Shown here: piece by piece, positions 61,141-64,000 of the stretch | Position numbering within the stretch: the first letter of the stretch is position 1 | Layout of the letters: each line of letters starts with the position of its first letter | Origin: Lucifuga dentata | Lineage: Eukaryota > Chordata > Actinopteri > Ophidiiformes > Bythitidae | Direction: 5' to 3' | DNA: 64,000 bases | Assembly (NCBI GenBank): GCA_014773175.1 | Contig: VXCM01000468.1 | Location: 26,445-90,444, forward strand | Made by a program: the position numbers and the translations under genes | Notes under the pieces: generated by a model | What the model was told of the DNA's origin: nothing | Seen by the model: the letters and a program-made list of their open reading frames with translations, nothing else | The model's database searches: none

Positions 61141-61320
61141 ATTAGGGTGGATTGGTGGTTAGCATTGTTGCCTCACAGCAAGAAGGTCCTGGGTTTGAAT
61201 CTGACTTGGGGCCTTTTTGTTTGAAGTTTGCACATTCTGAATTCCTCTGGGTGCTCTGGTTTTCTCCCATCTACAAAAACGTGCAGGGTAGTGAACTGGA
61301 AGCTTTAAATTGTGTGTGTG
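61141..61320 (+). mobile_element. tRNA-derived SINE
   Basis: GGTTAGCATTGTTGCCTCAC, a B-box-like GGGTTTGAATC, TGGGGCCTTTTTGTTTG and TTTGCACATTCTGAA reproduce the head and body of a widespread fish SINE. It is a degraded copy. Confidence 0.75.
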
Positions 61321-61339
61321 ACAGCCCTGCCTCTTAGCC

Positions 61340-61417
61340 AATGAGGCTCCAGGAAAATTAAAATACAGTTTTAATTTTTTGGGGTAATATACTTCAATCA
61401 CCAGTATGGTCCTTTAA
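61340..61417. mobile_element. Older TTAA MITE right-arm fragment
   Basis: Ends CAATCACCAGTATGGTCCT/TTAA; directly follows a SINE. Confidence 0.55.
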
Positions 61418-61575
61418 GATTTCTCACTTGACTTGTAACTTGCCTGTCATGACTTGGGACTGAGTGCCAAGACTTCAGACTTGCAGACTTGCAAAACAAT
61501 AACATAGTCCCACCTTTAAATTTTTTTTTTAAATTCTCACATCCAAGTCTTGGCTACTAGTCCAGCAGTGTCATA

Positions 61576-63499
61576 AAGTCAGCTGCCTTCGAGTCTTCTT
61601 AATGAAGAGGTCAGCAGCCTCCTGGGACGAGTCCTCATCACGAGTCCTAGAATAACTCCAAATGTGACCCGTCCCCACCATCGCAAAACCGCATTCCAAA
61701 AGTACACGCCAATCCAGCTTCTGTGTGTGCATTCGTGTGTGTGTGTGTGTGTGTTTGTCTACAGCAGCAATTTCAGCCTCCCACTCATTCCAGCCCACAT
61801 CCTCAGTGCAGATCATGCCTTTGTGTCAGTGTCATCCTCGGCTAGCCAGGGGACGATGTCATGAGCTCGTATGAATCATGATGATGTCACTCTGTGCAAA
61901 CAGCTGCCGTGTCAATACGTCTGACCCCAGAGGCCAGAAAGAACAATCCAGACTGCCATTATTGGTTTTTTTGAATGCACATTTAACCATTGCCATTGCT
62001 GACCATACAGTACATGTGTTAATCTAAATCCTTCTTGTCAGAAATTATATTGCTGTTGTTGCCTGAAAATCCATTTTGTGTGACACCCCCCGGTCCAGAT
62101 TTTAGCTCACCGTCTGACTAGAACGTACACAGATTGTTTGTATTTGAATACAGTAACCAAGAGTTTGGTGGAGACCTCTTTGTAAAGTAAAATAAATAAA
62201 AGTTATTCTATAAGAGCAAAGAACAGGTCTGGTGGTCTTTTTTTTTTCCTGTTTCTTCCTTCTTTTTTTTTTTCCTTTTATCATTTTATCATATATGTGA
62301 ATATGTATGTGATAATTATATTATAATCTGTCCTACTCAGTTTATCTTGGGGTGCTTTGGGGGTATTTGGAAATGCAGAATATGTTTGTGTAAACTCTCT
62401 TAATTTGAACGAGAGCCTTATTTTTTATCCTCATTTCTAGAAAGTTAAAGTAGAGCTCAGACTGGTGCGTTTATGTGCTACAGCCCATGTAAACTTCTAT
62501 TTATAGTGCCAGCGTGTCTGCAGGCAGCGCATCAGCATTCTCAAAATACTCAAAGTTACTCTGACGGTAAAAGAGATCAATGAGATAAGAGAGCAGGAAT
62601 TCCTCTTTAGGAGAAGGAGGGCGGCTGTTTAGGTCACTATAGGGCCGGTGGTCGCCCGGCCTGGGGCAACAAGCCAGGATAAGCCAGATAACAGAGATGC
62701 AGGACAGGAGAGAGGAAGGAAGGAAGACGTCTGATCTAGCCACGTTAAGTTATAAAAAATTAGATAACGAAACTAGATATAAGATTTGCTTACAAAATAA
62801 AAGCATTAACCAACCAGGATACCCATGCTTCATCTATGTGGCTTTAACTTACTTAATTACTTAGATTTTGAACAGTCATTTTATAAACAGTAAATAATCA
62901 GTCAAATTTATAAACTGACAAAAATAGGCAAGATACATTTTCAAATGTATCTTGCCTAATTTTGTAATATATCTTTAAACGCAGTCTAAATTCTATTTGG
63001 TTGCAATGTTCATCCATAGCATGTGGGGAAAATCTTTGAAGTTCTGAGGAATCTCGGTATTTTGAAGGAAAAAGACTAAATCCGGTCTTTAATCTTTAAT
63101 TAATTTAATTAGTCCAACTTGATACTTCGTAGTCTGATTTATTTTTTATTTTTTGGTCAAAATTCAGTCTTTTCCTTCAGAATTCAGACTTTTTCTCTCA
63201 CTATTCTATATTATTATTTAAATTTTTATTTGTTTAATATGCACTATGCACAATAATGAACGTTAAAACTGAAATGTTCAAGAGTAAACCAAGACTAATT
63301 TCCATCTGTAGTCCCTTGGCAGATAAATAGATGAACCTGCAATTAATTTCAGAAAGGATTTTCTTCAATCTTGCCCCTAATCTTATTTAATATTATGTCT
63401 TCTAATGCAAGTATATTTGGAGTGAATGAACTAAAGTTTTAATTTTACTAAGTCGGGAATTGGTTTTAATTTGATGGATACAACCGGATGTGCTTGTAT
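61576..63499. other. Spacer between sobp and rock2
   Basis: AT-rich with no exon seen; a perfect hairpin lies at 62925-62958. Confidence 0.5.
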
Positions 63500-63881
63500 T
63501 CTGTTGCGTCTACGCTGGACTTTAGTCTGTCCTACAGGTTGGACACGGTGCGGTCGGATCAGATTTTGTTGCGCTCATCTGCACGCAGACGGGAAGCAAC
63601 AGAACGTGACGCGCGCGCCTCCATTGCTCCCGCAGACGTCTGATCGACTTATTCCTCTGAAAGATATTAAGTATTACAACTGAGGTGGCGCAACTTTGCT
63701 GAGATAATTAACCTGACAGCCCGGTTACCCCCCCTCCTGGCCGCAGTTTCGCGAGGCGCTCAGCTGACATGCTGCGCTGAACCGTGCGCCGCCCGCCGCG
63801 TCCTGAGACCAAATCCACCGGAGTTTTTACATTTCTGGTATTATTTCATGTCATCGGAGGTGAAATCGCTCAACTGCTGTC
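63500..63881 (+). promoter_or_regulatory. rock2: rock2 5' UTR and CpG-rich promoter
   Basis: CpG density rises sharply from about 63500 (for example CGCCGCCCGCCGCG near 63790), marking a promoter or CpG island. An out-of-frame upstream ATG at 63849 overlaps the coding start and stays open to the exon end. Confidence 0.6.
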
Positions 63882-63977
63882 ATGTTTGGAGCGGAGAGCA
63901 GACTGGAAAGCCGGCTGAAAAAGCTGGAGTCCATGTTGAGGAATCCACAGGCGGCGCTGAACCTGGAAACCCTGCTG
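63882..63977 (+). CDS. rock2: Rho-associated protein kinase, first coding exon (partial gene)
   Basis: 32 codons reading MFGAESRLESRLKKLESMLR then NPQAALNLETLL, with a clean CTG/GTGAGT donor. ROCK kinases begin with a poorly conserved N terminus followed by KLE-x-LIRDP-x-S-x-(I/V)N-x-ESLL, and the first human intron falls at the same place. This fits ROCK2 better than ROCK1. The kinase domain would lie beyond the window. The gene acts downstream of RhoA on actomyosin. The short exon limits certainty; a different coiled-coil kinase is a less likely alternative. Confidence 0.78.
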
Positions 63978-64000
63978 GTGAGTTTGTCCCCCCCCCCCCC

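Larger units (their letters stand above)
60045..61575. mobile_element. CTTGACTTG-rich repeat split by MITE and SINE
   Basis: Left part 60045-60220 and right part 61420-61575 are rich in ACTTG units and end in CAGTGGTGTGGACTCGAG and CTAGTCCAGCAGTG. The CAGTG-like inverted ends hint at a hAT-type non-autonomous element. The inserts between are a MITE, a SINE and a MITE fragment. Confidence 0.5.

Noticed and set aside
61141..61320. Possible tRNA gene
   Set aside because: B-box-like sequence is present but no full cloverleaf; the downstream body identifies a SINE.

Overview
The window looks like a vertebrate, almost certainly teleost fish, chromosome segment. It has small exons with GT-AG introns, very long AT-rich non-coding stretches, abundant (CA)n, (TCTA)n and (GA)n microsatellites, fish-type LINE and SINE relics, and a fish lily-type lectin relic. 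Four protein-coding genes and one pseudogene can be supported. From left to right they are: rtn4ip1 (minus strand, nine exons, 1126-11737), a broken lily-type lectin (plus, 12686-13143), cd24 (minus, two exons, 35767-36831), sobp (plus, six coding exons, 42723-56275), and the first coding exon of a Rho-associated kinase, most like rock2 (plus, 63882-63977, running off the right edge). Rtn4ip1, CD24 and SOBP are neighbours on human 6q21, so the order is a conserved block. The genes that lie between them in human (for example QRSL1, BEND3, PDSS2) are not seen here.

The genes do not form a pathway. rtn4ip1 encodes a mitochondrial NADPH oxidoreductase, cd24 a tiny heavily glycosylated GPI-anchored surface peptide, sobp a nuclear zinc-finger cofactor of Six-type transcription factors, and rock2 a cytoskeletal kinase. 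Exon boundaries were deduced by hand from splice signals, reading-frame phase and remembered family sequence. All phases close exactly: 1287 or 1305 nt for rtn4ip1, 237 nt for cd24, and 2559 nt for sobp once a 65-nt assembly duplication is removed.

Much of the rest is transposon debris. The dominant family is a non-autonomous element of about 590-700 bp with terminal inverted repeats of roughly 85-90 bp, mostly flanked by TTAA. About 18 copies or fragments fall into a younger and an older subfamily, with younger copies inserted into older ones. There are also degenerate LINE reverse-transcriptase pieces, a CACAG-ended element inserted in a LINE, a tRNA-type SINE, a roughly 270-bp AT-rich tandem repeat, and several perfect short hairpins that look like template-switch mutations.

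The assembly itself carries a systematic artefact: single N bases joining two identical 63-67 nt sequences. One of these interrupts the sobp coding sequence. I found no previously undescribed multi-gene system. The most interesting items are the lectin pseudogene, the two-age TTAA transposon family, the recurrent perfect hairpins, and a duplicated segment carrying RFX-like sites in the cd24 flank.
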